Assembly: GCA_047639315.1 (NCBI GenBank)
Contig: JBLINQ010000007.1
Location: 5,828-69,827 of the forward strand
DNA: 64,000 bases
Reading direction: 5' to 3'
From: S139-23 sp047639315
GTDB lineage: Bacteria; Planctomycetota; GCA-002687715; DRQF01
The notes beneath the pieces are model-generated. The model did no database searches. It was not told the DNA's origin and worked only from the letters and a program-made list of their open reading frames with translations. Of this stretch, positions 1-7,775 are shown in pieces. Within the stretch, counting starts at the first letter, position 1, and every line of letters starts with the position of its first letter. The translations under genes and the position numbers were made by a program.

Positions 1-7
1 TTGCGTC

Positions 8-13
8 TATAAT
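8..13 (+). promoter_or_regulatory. possible -10 box upstream of the pseudopilin operon
   Basis: A perfect TATAAT lies at the very edge of the window, about 107 bases before the first pseudopilin start. The matching -35 element would fall outside the window, so this is only a suggestion. Between it and the gene is a short GGCC-GGCC hairpin followed by five T (about 58-80), which could be an upstream gene's terminator or a leader attenuator. Confidence 0.25.
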
Positions 14-119
14 GACGTAAAAGTGGCCTGTGCCTTTTTTGGTGGACCATGGTCCAGGGCCTCTATGACTGGGCCTTTTTCATACGATGCTCCCATTGGA
101 GCAATAAATCGAGAGAATC

Positions 120-530
120 ATGAACGTTCAAAGAAACGATCGGCAATCCGGCTTTACACTTGTGGAACTTATGGTGGTGGTCGTCATCCTCGGTCTCCTT
201 GGAGGCATCGGGGCTGTGGCGTTTCGCCAATTTGGCAAGGACGCCAAGCTTGATCTCGCCGCAGTGAAATGCGCCGACTTAGGCAAGGCCGTCGAAGCAT
301 TCACAATTCGCAATAGCAGTCCCGATCCAGACGAAGTTTTCGAAGTGATGATCGAAGACAAGAAGATCAAGAGCCGCAGAGACCTCAAAGATCCTTGGGG
401 TGAAGAATTCATTGTTCGTCGCGATGATGACGGCAACTACTACGTCATCTCCAAGGGACCAGATAAGTCCGAGGATACAGAAGACGACATCGACAAAAAC
501 GGCAAGATTGCTGACAACGAGGACTTCTAA
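120..530 (+). CDS. gspG: type II secretion major pseudopilin GspG-like
   Basis: Prepilin of 136 residues that would be cleaved and N-methylated by a prepilin peptidase and assembled into the periplasmic pseudopilus of a type II secretion system. The short basic leader ends at Gly11, followed by FTLVELMVVVVILGLLGG, with Glu at +5 of the mature protein. The C-terminal half has the GspG signature: DPWG at residues 91-94, then an Asp-rich calcium-loop-like region (GPDKSEDTEDDID) to the end. It is the first of four consecutive pseudopilin genes; its TAA overlaps the next ATG by one base (TAATG), indicating translational coupling. The start is the only one that gives a short leader. Substrates cannot be inferred from this window. 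Confidence 0.9.
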   Translation: MNVQRNDRQSGFTLVELMVVVVILGLLGGIGAVAFRQFGKDAKLDLAAVKCADLGKAVEAFTIRNSSPDPDEVFEVMIEDKKIKSRRDLKDPWGEEFIVRRDDDGNYYVISKGPDKSEDTEDDIDKNGKIADNEDF

Positions 531-1189
531 TGCCCGAGGCCACGACAAGTAACATGAGCTCGAGACGATTCGATAAGGGTTTCACCCTGATCGAGCTCAT
601 GGTCGTGGTGGCAATTCTCGGCATTGGTACGGGTTGGTCGATTGTTGCCTTCCGCGGCGTGACCCAAGAACAAGAGCTATCAACGGCTGTCAGAGAGATG
701 GTTGGAGCCTATCGCGAGCTGCGAGCCTTCGCGGTCAAGGAAAGGCGTGATTGCATCCTCGAATTTGATGTGCTCACCGGCGAATGGCGTGCTCTTATCT
801 ATCCTTCAAAAGATCGCATGGGCCGCTTCGTGTCGAGTCCGAGAGATGGCGAGCCTGAGATCCTCGAGAAGGATCTGGTCGAAGAGCGGACCAACAGGAA
901 GTCGTGGAACAAACTTCAGTCATCCGTGATCATCAGAGACATCCAAGCTCCAGGCCCCCAAGGCAACGAGAAGTTCGATGAGGACTTCTGGATTCAATTC
1001 CGAAGTGACGGGACGATTCCTCCGCACATCATCCACTTCAGCACTGCAAACGGCGATTTAGAGCTGTCATTGATAGTGGAAGAAATCACTGGCCAAGTCA
1101 CCGTCAAACGCGGCTACGTTGATTTCTACAGTCCGCAGGAAGAAGATTTCGATATGTTGGGAGGAGAAACCCCTGATGAAGAGAATTAA
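530..1189 (+). CDS. gspH: type II secretion minor pseudopilin, GspH-like
   Basis: A 219-residue prepilin-type protein. The leader ends at Gly17 and is followed by FTLIELMVVVAILGIGTG, a class III signal with Glu5. The mature part is of GspH/FimT type: one N-terminal helix, then a beta-rich domain, and an acidic C-terminus (PQEEDFDMLGG...). A second in-frame ATG at 554 would give a more usual 8-residue leader (MSSRRFDKG), so the true start could be 554. The start at 530 is kept because it overlaps the gspG stop. It overlaps the next gene by 14 bases. H rather than I or K is inferred from gene order and size. Confidence 0.8.
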   Translation: MPEATTSNMSSRRFDKGFTLIELMVVVAILGIGTGWSIVAFRGVTQEQELSTAVREMVGAYRELRAFAVKERRDCILEFDVLTGEWRALIYPSKDRMGRFVSSPRDGEPEILEKDLVEERTNRKSWNKLQSSVIIRDIQAPGPQGNEKFDEDFWIQFRSDGTIPPHIIHFSTANGDLELSLIVEEITGQVTVKRGYVDFYSPQEEDFDMLGGETPDEEN

Positions 1190-1946
1190 TCCTAAGTCCT
1201 CCCAGTCTGGAATGACCTTGCTTGAGGTCATGGTGGCTTTGGTCATTGTTTCGACCACAGCTCTGCCATTGCTCGTCTCCTTAGGTGACGCTCATCGACG
1301 GGTCACCCGGGCGAACATCAAACGTCAGATGAAACAGCTGCTTGAGTACAAGCTGGCTCACATCCTCCTTGATCGCCCTGCCGAAGACAAAGAACCCATC
1401 TATGTCGATGGCGTTGAGGGCAATTTCGGTGAAGACTTTGAAATCGCCGACAGCGAAGAGAAGGCATATTTCTTCGACGAAACACTCTACAACTACTCCT
1501 ATCGCATCGATTCCCAAGAAATCGACCTGGGGAGTTCGGGTGGAGTGACCGGTACCGAAGATGAAGACGAAGACAGAGACAATTCGCGAGACGATCGTGA
1601 ATCAGATCCTGGTGGCTCGCCCCTCGGCGGAATTGGTGGAGAAGGTGGCGAGGAAGCCGAAGAAGAGCTGGGGCAGTTACGCTACATCGTGACTTTGACC
1701 GTACTTTTCCGGAATGGCAACGCCAACTTCGATCAAGCCATGACGTTGGTGACCTACGTTAAACATCCTCATGAGAGTGAAGCCATGACGGGCCCAGACT
1801 TGGGCCCCAATCAAGGTGGCGCACAAGGACCTGGCGGAGGCGAAGCTGGCGTTGGGGCCAGCACCGGCACTGGCGGCATCACCAGCGGACAACCGCGAAA
1901 CACTTTGACTCCAGGGGGCGGCGGACGAGCCGCTTCGGATCGATAG
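1176..1946 (+). CDS. gspI: type II secretion minor pseudopilin, GspI-like, with acidic insert and Gly-rich tail
   Basis: A 256-residue prepilin-like protein. GGGAGGAG at 1159-1166 sits 9 bases before ATG 1176, which decides this start over an upstream in-frame codon at 1119. The leader ends at Gly12 and is followed by MTLLEVMVALVIVSTTALPL, the GspI-type variant with Met at +1. The usual compact GspI fold is interrupted at about residues 119-166 by a Glu/Asp- then Gly-rich stretch, and from about residue 201 the protein ends in a Gly/Pro/Ser-rich, low-complexity tail. These additions make it about twice the normal size of GspI. It overlaps the gspH-like gene upstream and lies 4 bases before the next gene. 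Confidence 0.75.
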   Translation: MKRINPKSSQSGMTLLEVMVALVIVSTTALPLLVSLGDAHRRVTRANIKRQMKQLLEYKLAHILLDRPAEDKEPIYVDGVEGNFGEDFEIADSEEKAYFFDETLYNYSYRIDSQEIDLGSSGGVTGTEDEDEDRDNSRDDRESDPGGSPLGGIGGEGGEEAEEELGQLRYIVTLTVLFRNGNANFDQAMTLVTYVKHPHESEAMTGPDLGPNQGGAQGPGGGEAGVGASTGTGGITSGQPRNTLTPGGGGRAASDR

Positions 1947-1950
1947 AGAG

Positions 1951-3042
1951 ATGAACATGCATACTAATCAACGCGGCTTTACATTGATGGAGCTTCTCAT
2001 TGCCATCATGGTATCTGGCATGGTTTTTTTGGGCGTGTTCACAGTGGTCCGAGCCGGCATTAACACACAAATGTATGTCCGTGAAATGAGCGATGCTGGC
2101 CGTCAGGGCCCTGCAATCTTAGCTCAACTTTCCGACGATCTTGAGAACGCTTACTTCTACAACATCTTCCAGAACAACTTCTTTGACGGCAAGACCGTCG
2201 ATATCGGAAGTGGCAATCGTGCAGATCAACTCCACTTCATTACTTGCCGTCCGTCGCTTTTGGACGACATAGAAATCAGTAGTAACGAGCCCCATAAGTC
2301 CATGCTGACTGAAGTCAGCTGGGTGCTTAAGGAAGGTTCGGGCGACTACTATGAGTTGCATCGTCGAGAACAACCCATGGTTGATGACAAGCAATTCACG
2401 GGTGGGTACTTCCGCATGATTTCTGACCGTATTGTGAGCATGCGCATCCAATATACCGGCTGGAAGTTTGGTAAGGAAGATGTCGACGAACGATTGGGTG
2501 CTGGCTTGACCGGTGGTGCCCCCGTCGAAGGGGACGGCGAAGAAACAGCAGAAGACGAAGCCCTTGAATGGGACGACGAATGGAGCTCTTCTGACAACGC
2601 CGCACTTCCTGTTGCCATCAAGATCGAATTAGTCGTTTCTCCAGACATTGATCAAGACGTCATGGACCGCATGAGGAAGGCCGGACGAGAACAAGAACTC
2701 GACCGTTCCTACATCCACATTGTCCTGTTGCCTCAATACCGTGAAGACCGCAACAACATGGAAACGACCGCCAATTGGGACGGCACTGTTGCCGAACCAT
2801 TCCAACAGGGCGGTGGTCTTGCCGGAGGAGCTACGGGCGGTGGTCGTGGACGTGGACGTGGAGCTGCTGGCGAGAATGGCGAGGCCACTCCCCTATCAGG
2901 CGGACGCAGAGGGGCAGGGGGCGGGACTCGAAACAATGGGGATGGCAGCAAGCCAAACTCCACGAGCAATCCGTTCTTGAACATCATTCGAGGCGGCTCA
3001 AATGGTGGTGGCGGCGGCGGACTCAGCGGACTTGGCAAGTAG
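1951..3042 (+). CDS. gspJ: type II secretion minor pseudopilin, GspJ-like, with Gly-rich C-terminal tail
   Basis: A 363-residue prepilin-like protein with leader cleavage expected after Gly9, followed by FTLMELLIAIMVSGMVFLGVF (Glu5 present, so not a GspK). The middle (about 45-270) looks like a GspJ beta domain, with an acidic loop around residues 195-215 (EGDGEETAEDEALEWDDEW). From about residue 278 onward the chain is almost wholly Gly, Arg, Ser and Asn. It is the last gene of the pseudopilin operon and is followed by a strong terminator. No gspK, ATPase or outer-membrane secretin follows, so the rest of the machine must be encoded elsewhere. Confidence 0.75.
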   Translation: MNMHTNQRGFTLMELLIAIMVSGMVFLGVFTVVRAGINTQMYVREMSDAGRQGPAILAQLSDDLENAYFYNIFQNNFFDGKTVDIGSGNRADQLHFITCRPSLLDDIEISSNEPHKSMLTEVSWVLKEGSGDYYELHRREQPMVDDKQFTGGYFRMISDRIVSMRIQYTGWKFGKEDVDERLGAGLTGGAPVEGDGEETAEDEALEWDDEWSSSDNAALPVAIKIELVVSPDIDQDVMDRMRKAGREQELDRSYIHIVLLPQYREDRNNMETTANWDGTVAEPFQQGGGLAGGATGGGRGRGRGAAGENGEATPLSGGRRGAGGGTRNNGDGSKPNSTSNPFLNIIRGGSNGGGGGGLSGLGK

Positions 3043-3073
3043 CCAGTAAGCAAACGAGATCGCATCAGAATTC

Positions 3074-3117
3074 AAACGCGCCCTGGATCCGATAAGAATC
3101 CAGGGCGCGTTTTATTG
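3074..3117 (+). terminator. rho-independent terminator of the pseudopilin operon
   Basis: A 15-bp perfect stem (3074-3088 with 3098-3112), 9-base loop and a T-rich end (TTTTATT). It lies between the convergent gspJ-like and serS genes. The A-rich left flank may give weak activity on the other strand too. Confidence 0.85.
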
Positions 3118-3140
3118 TCAGGGCGAATCAGTCTTTCGAT

Positions 3141-4418
3141 CTATTTCATCTTAGGCGCCAATTCACTGACGCCACCCATGTAGGGCCTGAGTGCTTCTGG
3201 AATATAGATGCTTCCATCGGCTTTTTGATGATTCTCGATCAGTGGAATCAAAGCACGTGGTGAAGCGATGACCGTGTTGTTCAAGGTATGACAGAATTTC
3301 ACTTTTCCATCGTCATCTCGATAACGTAGGCCGAGGCGACGAGCCTGGAAATCATGGAAGCGACTGGCGCTGTGTGTCTCGGAGTATGATTCCCTGGAAG
3401 GCATCCAAGTTTCGATGTCATACTTCTGAACTTGTCCGCTGCCGAGATCGCCGCCACAAACATTGACGACACGATACGGCAACTCCAACATCTGCAAGAC
3501 CTCTTCCGAGTTCCTCAGAATCTCATCGTGAAATTTCTTGGAGACTTCTTCGTCTCCCTCGCAAAGGATCACTTGTTCGATCTTCTGGAATTGATGAATG
3601 CGATAAAGACCGCGCGTATCGCGACCGGCAGCTCCGGCTTCGCGGCGATAGCAGTTCGACCAGCCAACCATTTTCGTTGGGAGCTCTGATTTCTCGAGGA
3701 TTTCTCCGCCGCGATAGGAAGTGAGAGGAACTTCGGCGGTGCCGATCAAGAAGAGATCATCTCGTTCGGTGCGATAGGCCTGGTCTTCGCCACCAGGGAA
3801 GTATGCCGTCCCTTCCATCGCTTCCCGGCGTACCAGATTGGGCACGATCATCGGTGAGAATCCCTTGGCAACCATGTGATCCAAGGCCATACGGAGAATC
3901 GAGAACTCAAGAAGCGCTCCGGCGTTCTTCAAGAAATAGGTGCGACTACCAGCGATGCGTGCGGCTCGTTCGAAGTCGAGCATGTCGTGCATGCGCCCCA
4001 ACTCGAGATGATCACGCATTTCGAAATCGAAAGTGGGCAGCTCTCCCTCTTTACGAATCTCGACGTTCTCGAGGTCGTCTTTGCCTTCCGGCACCTCGGG
4101 TGCTGGCGGGTTGGGCAAAGTCAGAAGTAGACGGCGAAGCTCTTCTTCTTTGGCTTTGACGTCAGAATCGATCGATTTTTGCTCTTTGCCAAGAGCCTTC
4201 ATGGCTTGGATTGCCGAAGTTTTATCATCCCCTTGGAGGGAAGGAATCGACTTGGTCACCTTGTTTTGTTCAGCCTTCTTCGCTTCGGATTCGGTCTTGA
4301 GGACGCGAACTTCTTGGTCGAGCTCAATAACCCGATCGACATCACAAGAAATGTGCTTCTTGATAGCCCCATCTCTGACGACATCGGCATTTTGGCGAAC
4401 AAACTTCAAATCAAGCAT
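3141..4418 (-). CDS. serS: serine--tRNA ligase
   Basis: Class II aminoacyl-tRNA synthetase that charges tRNA(Ser) with serine in the cytoplasm; 425 residues, the normal length. The N-terminal 100 or so residues form the two-helix coiled-coil arm (charged Lys/Glu-rich, LKTESEAKKAEQNK). The catalytic core shows TAEVPLTSY, motif 2 (GLYRIHQFQKIEQ) and motif 3 (NNTVIASPRALIPLIENHQ). The segment normally SCSNxxDFQARR reads SASRFHDFQARR here. The start is ATG 4418 because GGGAGAGA lies 9 bases upstream and MLDLKFVRQN matches the family; a GTG at 4439 is in frame but lacks a ribosome site. It overlaps the end of mqnA by 8 bases, so the two genes are translationally coupled. Confidence 0.95.
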   Translation of the reverse strand: MLDLKFVRQNADVVRDGAIKKHISCDVDRVIELDQEVRVLKTESEAKKAEQNKVTKSIPSLQGDDKTSAIQAMKALGKEQKSIDSDVKAKEEELRRLLLTLPNPPAPEVPEGKDDLENVEIRKEGELPTFDFEMRDHLELGRMHDMLDFERAARIAGSRTYFLKNAGALLEFSILRMALDHMVAKGFSPMIVPNLVRREAMEGTAYFPGGEDQAYRTERDDLFLIGTAEVPLTSYRGGEILEKSELPTKMVGWSNCYRREAGAAGRDTRGLYRIHQFQKIEQVILCEGDEEVSKKFHDEILRNSEEVLQMLELPYRVVNVCGGDLGSGQVQKYDIETWMPSRESYSETHSASRFHDFQARRLGLRYRDDDGKVKFCHTLNNTVIASPRALIPLIENHQKADGSIYIPEALRPYMGGVSELAPKMK

Positions 4419-5211
4419 CGGATGATCTCTCCCATTCACGGCAACGATTGAGAAACTCGTTCAATCCTTGCTCCGCTCTTTCGCTCAAGTGAAAGACGAT
4501 TCTCTCAGTCAAATAGAATTTGGCCTGGTCAGCCTTAAGCCCGAACCCCGCGGCCATATCCTTCACAATGTTATCAATCTCTGACATCCCGACATCAAGG
4601 GCCTGCCGAAATCTGGCTGTCAGTTCAGGATGAGCATCCAGTGTTTCACGACGCAGTCCCCAGACGGCGAACACAAAAGGGAGACCTGTTTCATCGAGCC
4701 ATGCTTTGGCCAAATCGACGCATTCCCATTCGCCCTGAGGCACTTGCTTGAGGGCCAAGTCACCAATGACCAAGATGCCGTCATATAGAGCCGCTGCAGT
4801 CGGATTGGCGAGCAATTCCCTTGGCGAACACTGGGAAAACTCAACCCGGTCGCGCTGCTCCCCCAAGACTCGCTCCAAATAGATCCGAGTCAGCATTTGC
4901 GAAGTGCGCGAATGGGGATCAAGGGCGATCTTGAGTGGCTTGTTTGATGATTCCAAAGCGCCCTTGCGCAGGTACAAGAGTACGCTGTCAACCATGCCAT
5001 CGGCGCCGATACAAAGCCCCGGAAGGTAAGTGAGCGTCGGATCTCGTAGCAATGTGACACAAGGCACCAAGCCGACGTCCGCTTCTCCATCTAGGAGTGC
5101 TTGGGCCGCTGCTGCCGGAGGTAAATCCAGAACTTCGAGGTCAGGTTGTCCCCGTAGGCCCTCAACGAGTGGGCGAGCATTGAAATAGGAGACGGCAGCA
5201 ACTTTGATCAA
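4411..5211 (-). CDS. mqnA: menaquinone biosynthesis protein MqnA (chorismate dehydratase)
   Basis: First enzyme of the futalosine menaquinone pathway, converting chorismate to 3-[(1-carboxyvinyl)oxy]benzoate. The protein begins at the family's hallmark, (L/M)IKVAAVSYFNARPLVEGL, and continues with a periplasmic-binding-protein-like fold: GEADVGLVPCVTLL, DPHSRTSQMLTRIYL, and YDGILVIGDLAL. I place the start at TTG 5211 (266 residues), with GAGGGGAAAG just upstream. The open frame extends to 5382, but that N-terminal part has no family likeness and runs almost into the upstream gene's terminator, leaving no room for a promoter. ATG 5322 is an alternative. It overlaps serS by 8 bases. Confidence 0.85.
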   Translation of the reverse strand: MIKVAAVSYFNARPLVEGLRGQPDLEVLDLPPAAAAQALLDGEADVGLVPCVTLLRDPTLTYLPGLCIGADGMVDSVLLYLRKGALESSNKPLKIALDPHSRTSQMLTRIYLERVLGEQRDRVEFSQCSPRELLANPTAAALYDGILVIGDLALKQVPQGEWECVDLAKAWLDETGLPFVFAVWGLRRETLDAHPELTARFRQALDVGMSEIDNIVKDMAAGFGLKADQAKFYLTERIVFHLSERAEQGLNEFLNRCREWERSSDA

Positions 5212-5382
5212 CGGGTCTTTCCCCTCGCGGATGAGAATGGCGACTGAAGGACCATTGGTTATGTCCAATTTCTGGAGACGCCAAAAGAAGCCAAAGGGAT
5301 GTTTGGTTCCCAGTGGCCACATTGGTGCTGAATTCTCTCGTAATCGATGCCCGGTCGGACCACTCTCTGACCAAAAGGGCAC

Positions 5383-5416
5383 AAAAAACCCACCAGCCCC
5401 GTTAGAGCTGATGGGT
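5383..5416 (-). terminator. terminator of the large secreted-protein gene
   Basis: On the minus strand, a 10-bp stem (5407-5416 with 5388-5397, one G-T pair) with a 9-base loop is followed by six T (5388-5383). It lies 24 bases past the stop of the gene at 5440. Confidence 0.75.
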
Positions 5417-5439
5417 CATTCTTTGAGGTTCGCGGATCG

Positions 5440-7611
5440 TTACTCGACGCGCATCCAATCTGAAACGATATTGCCAAGAATCCCGTGCTTGAATGACAAT
5501 TGCCCAAACCGTTTGGTGCTGTTGCTGCCACAATTCTTGATGGTCACATTCCCTGGAGACCAGAGCTCGAGTTTCTCGCCCTTCTCCATGATCTTCATTT
5601 GCTTCTTGCCCAAAGTCTTTCCAGTACCACTGTCTTTCTTGACAACGGCCATTGGCGCAATGCGCTCAGCGTGAAGATTGAAATAGACCTCACCATGATT
5701 GCCAAAGACTTCGATGTCCTTGCCGGAGACAACGACTTCACCAGATTTTTCGCCAGCTTCAAACTTGCCCCGCATCCGGAAACCGTACTCGCCCGATCCG
5801 CCCAGCTCCCATGTTGACAACTGACCACTGGTCGCGATGAGAGGTGCGCTTCGTCCACCCTTAATCAGGATGTGAGACATCTTCTTACCAGAGCCAAAAG
5901 TGAAGTAGCCCAAGTGGATCTGGTAACGCCCTGGCGGAATCCACATAGGCTCATCCATTGCTTTGACGATATCGAAGTAAGCCTCTGCATCTTCGCCACT
6001 GCCCTTGATGATGAGGAAGTCTGGGCGGGCACCGCTGGCTGTTTTGAAATCAACGATGATGGGAGCCAACGATCCTTTGAATGGTCGTGAGCGAACTTGA
6101 TTGCCGCTTCGGCTGTTAACTTTGAACTCATAAGGATAACGACCACCTGGGCCATCCAGCATGATGAAACGTCCAAGAGGTTCGATGCGAGCACTTTTGC
6201 CTTTGCCAATCATAACGGCGTCTTCACCGGTATCGCGAAAAATACCATTGCCGTTGCAATCGAGGATGGTGACGTTGTGGCCACGAACCTTGCCACTGAC
6301 TCCAGTTGCACCGTGCCAAGCCAGCTTCTTGTACTTGGCTGCGTCGATTAGTCGGTAGGAAGCACTAAAGAGACTTTTGTCTTCTGCGCCCCAGTCCATC
6401 ACCATGTTGGTGATGTTGCGCTTTGTGCCGTCGGGATAGACAATCTTCTGCTTGATCTTGGTCCACTTGTTCTTGACCTTGATCGCCTTCGCTTTCTTGT
6501 CGTTCTTGCCCTTGTAGAGGACCTTGCCGTCATAACCGATTTCAGAATCGGGAAGGAAGCGAGAAGAATCAATAAGTCCCTTATCCTTCTCCAAAGTCAC
6601 GTATTGGAAGAATGGAGCCTTGTCAGGATTATTGGGCCTCACCATACCAAAGTTGTAATAGGGAACCTTGATCTTGGAGAACAGCGCGAAGGACTTTTCT
6701 TTGAAGCCTTTGTCTGTGAAGAATTCAAACGGATCTTCCGTTGTCGGTGCCTTGAGAGGACCAAAATCTCTCTTCTGGCCTCTGCCCTTCTTACCATCTG
6801 ACTCCTCACCGCCTCCGGCGCTAGGATCGATCGTGTTGCGAGCCAGAAGCGCTTTGTTGTACGCAGCTTGAGCATCTGCCATTGACAACTTGATATTGAT
6901 CAATTCAGGAAATTCGACTTGGCGCTTTTCGCGCATCGAAGCGAGTGCCCCGTTGATCTCTGGGAACATGTCCGTGACGCCAGCAGCCTGAGCGGGCGCG
7001 GCGGCTGTGCGGTACCAGTAGGCACTATTGAAATGAACGCCGGATCGTTTCCAGCAATCACCAACAAAAGCAGCGTTCTGCGTGGCCAAAAAATGGTCTT
7101 TGATCTTGAGGTAGGCGCGGGCCGCTGCGGTGTAATGTCCGATCGCACCTTTCATCGGCACTTCGTTGCCATCAGCTGCACCCTTCTGGTAGACGGCGTA
7201 ACCGTCTTCGGCTGATTTTGCGGCACCGAGGTAAGCAGTTAGTTGCTCATCTCCGTACGTTTCAACACGAAGTCTTCGCGTCGACAAGAACTTGCTTTTA
7301 TGCTTAGTCCGGTAGGAGGCTGCCAGATTAATCATGTTGTTCATTTGCTTTTCGGAGAACTCTTCGTTTTTGGCGACCTTGGCACTTGCCCAGGTTTTTT
7401 CGAAAATGAAGAAAGCACTAAAGGCCAAGTTCTTATTGCCATCAACAAGCTTGCCTTGAGCCTCATAGTTGTTGGTGTCGACAGCCTTTTCAAAATCGGC
7501 GCGAAACTTGTCGACCGGATTTTGAGCAATCGCTTGTCCGACGATGAACAAAGAGACGAACATTGCCATTAGTAGGCTACGTTGAATGACGAACTGCTTT
7601 CGCATGCTCAT
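5440..7611 (-). CDS. large secreted protein of unknown function
   Basis: A 723-residue protein I do not recognise. It has a clear Sec signal peptide (basic MRKQF, hydrophobic LLMAMFVSLFIVG, then AIAQ) and no further membrane segment, so it should be exported. The first half (to about 250) is helical and Ala/Lys-rich, resembling TPR-like packing; the second half is beta-rich, with a calcium-like run DCNGNGIFRDTGED around residue 450 and a GRYQIHLGYFTFGSGKKM segment near 570. GAGGAG lies 6 bases before ATG 7611; an ATG two codons later is also possible. It stands alone, with its own terminator. A cell-surface or periplasmic role is inferred from the signal only. Confidence 0.75.
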   Translation of the reverse strand: MSMRKQFVIQRSLLMAMFVSLFIVGQAIAQNPVDKFRADFEKAVDTNNYEAQGKLVDGNKNLAFSAFFIFEKTWASAKVAKNEEFSEKQMNNMINLAASYRTKHKSKFLSTRRLRVETYGDEQLTAYLGAAKSAEDGYAVYQKGAADGNEVPMKGAIGHYTAAARAYLKIKDHFLATQNAAFVGDCWKRSGVHFNSAYWYRTAAAPAQAAGVTDMFPEINGALASMREKRQVEFPELINIKLSMADAQAAYNKALLARNTIDPSAGGGEESDGKKGRGQKRDFGPLKAPTTEDPFEFFTDKGFKEKSFALFSKIKVPYYNFGMVRPNNPDKAPFFQYVTLEKDKGLIDSSRFLPDSEIGYDGKVLYKGKNDKKAKAIKVKNKWTKIKQKIVYPDGTKRNITNMVMDWGAEDKSLFSASYRLIDAAKYKKLAWHGATGVSGKVRGHNVTILDCNGNGIFRDTGEDAVMIGKGKSARIEPLGRFIMLDGPGGRYPYEFKVNSRSGNQVRSRPFKGSLAPIIVDFKTASGARPDFLIIKGSGEDAEAYFDIVKAMDEPMWIPPGRYQIHLGYFTFGSGKKMSHILIKGGRSAPLIATSGQLSTWELGGSGEYGFRMRGKFEAGEKSGEVVVSGKDIEVFGNHGEVYFNLHAERIAPMAVVKKDSGTGKTLGKKQMKIMEKGEKLELWSPGNVTIKNCGSNSTKRFGQLSFKHGILGNIVSDWMRVE

Positions 7612-7775
7612 GAATTCTCCTCACAGAACATAGGCGACTCGAATCGAGCGCCCTTACCCAAGGCCAATTCCCGGCCTCAATTTTCAATCTTATTTGGTGC
7701 GCAGGTCCGCCCTTTTCTGAAAGGACCTTCGTGGACCAATATCCTACAAGATTCGACTCAAAGTCGAACCGCATT

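Noticed and set aside
2733..3065. Pro/Arg-rich minus-strand ORF opposite the gspJ tail
   Set aside because: It is the complement of a Gly-rich coding region, a well-known source of false open frames.
5212..5382. In-frame N-terminal extension of mqnA
   Set aside because: It lacks family likeness and runs into the upstream terminator; the family start VAAVSYFNARP with a ribosome site at 5211 is better.
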